Assembly: GCF_015291665.1 (NCBI RefSeq)
Contig: NZ_CP030048.1
Coordinates: 6,917,501-6,981,500, forward strand
Direction of reading: 5' to 3'
Source of the DNA: Bradyrhizobium sp. CCBAU 53338
GTDB lineage: Bacteria; Pseudomonadota; Alphaproteobacteria; Rhizobiales; Xanthobacteraceae
DNA: 64,000 nucleotides
Part shown: piece after piece, positions 63,650-64,000 of the stretch
How positions within the stretch are numbered: position 1 is the stretch's first letter
Layout of the letters: the number at the start of each line of letters is the position of its first letter
Made by a program: the position numbers and the translations under genes
The notes under the pieces: model-generated
Databases searched by the model: none
What the model was told of the DNA's origin: nothing
Seen by the model: only the letters and a program-made list of their open reading frames with translations

Positions 63650-63990
63650 GGGGCAAGCTCCGGGGTATCGTGGCCGCCATCGGAGCGCATGTTCAGGTTC
63701 ATCACCGAGAGCACGGCGCCGAGATCGAGCTCGCCATAGAGATGCGGAAACAGTTCGTCATTGCGCGAGCGCTCCCAGCGCAGTTCGGCGCCACACGCAT
63801 CGCCGTCAACCTCGACCAGGAACAGCGCGCGCTGGCCGGAATAATGCTTGCGCAGCGTCTCAGGAACCTGGGTGGCGGTCGAAAAATGGATGAATCCGTC
63901 GCGCGCGTCGTCCGCGCTGCCCCGGTACACGCCCTGCCGTTCCGCCTCGCGCCAGGCCGAGGCCGGACAGATTTTGTAGATCTTGACCAC
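63646..63990 (-). CDS. DUF952 family protein
   Basis: 114 residues. MVKIYKICPASAWREAERQG, YRGSADDARDGFIHFSTATQV and FPHLYGELDLGAVLSV are the family marks. DUF952 proteins resemble glutathione S-transferase-linked or ADP-ribosyltransferase-like folds, but no function is established. The 4-base overlap with pyrD (ATGA) suggests it is the upstream partner in a pyrD operon, an arrangement common in this class. Confidence 0.9.
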   Translation of the reverse strand: MVKIYKICPASAWREAERQGVYRGSADDARDGFIHFSTATQVPETLRKHYSGQRALFLVEVDGDACGAELRWERSRNDELFPHLYGELDLGAVLSVMNLNMRSDGGHDTPELAP

Positions 63991-64000
63991 CGCTTACCGG

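Overview
The window is high-GC alphaproteobacterial chromosome, most likely Bradyrhizobium or a close relative. The evidence is the aa3 cytochrome oxidase cluster with its assembly genes, an ATP synthase F0 operon split from F1 with separate b and b' subunits, strong GC codon bias with long antisense shadow frames, and short palindromic intergenic repeats with GTGGGGGAGG-type arms. The genus call rests on recalled family knowledge, not on a search.

Layout. 0.1-10.3 kb: an SLC5-STAC-PAS hybrid histidine kinase resembling CrbS/MxtR, a Tat-exported alpha/beta hydrolase, a repeat-like stretch, an IS1182-family element, a LuxR-type response regulator resembling CrbR/ErdR, and a metabolite:proton symporter with an unusual periplasmic insert. 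10.4-14.5 kb: YjbQ-family protein, a small exported protein, then atpI-atpB-atpE-atpF'-atpF with a recognisable promoter and terminator. 14.6-18.7 kb: secreted protein, GNAT acetyltransferase, M16 peptidase and threonine synthase. 18.7-21.7 kb: a divergent NarL-type two-component pair, a possible small RNA and a SnoaL-like protein. 21.8-28.4 kb (minus strand): ctaC-ctaD-ctaB-coxF-ctaG-ctaE, then DUF983 and SURF1. 28.9-36.1 kb: IalB-like protein, TldD, signal peptidase I, two small cytosolic proteins, a PAN-domain protein, glutamate-cysteine ligase, and a divergent MarR/GST pair. 36.3-43.6 kb: two small membrane proteins and a beta-oxidation operon (acyl-CoA dehydrogenase, thiolase, FadB-type fusion) divergent from a PadR regulator. 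43.7-50.0 kb: a 1175-residue coiled-coil/Sel1 protein, an MBL hydrolase, a DMT exporter and a LysR regulator.

50.1-59.8 kb holds the four genes of the ligase-associated DNA repair set: PdeM phosphoesterase and Lhr-type helicase on the minus strand, MBL exonuclease and ATP-dependent DNA ligase on the plus strand. Between the halves lie an IS5-family element, a solute-binding protein and a TPR-methyltransferase. The helicase gene carries an in-frame palindromic repeat of about 42 codons between its Walker A motif and motif Ia, and the IS5 element has landed in another palindromic repeat. 60-64 kb: a DUF6460-like membrane protein, an RNase Z-like MBL protein, a MATE exporter, dihydroorotate dehydrogenase and a DUF952 protein.

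The most notable points are the repeat inside the Lhr helicase, the split repair cluster, the candidate small RNA at 18.82-18.96 kb, the operator-like palindromes at the marR/gst and padR promoters, and the CrbS/CrbR-like pair separated by an insertion sequence. I saw no rRNA, tRNA, CRISPR array, phage or secretion cluster.
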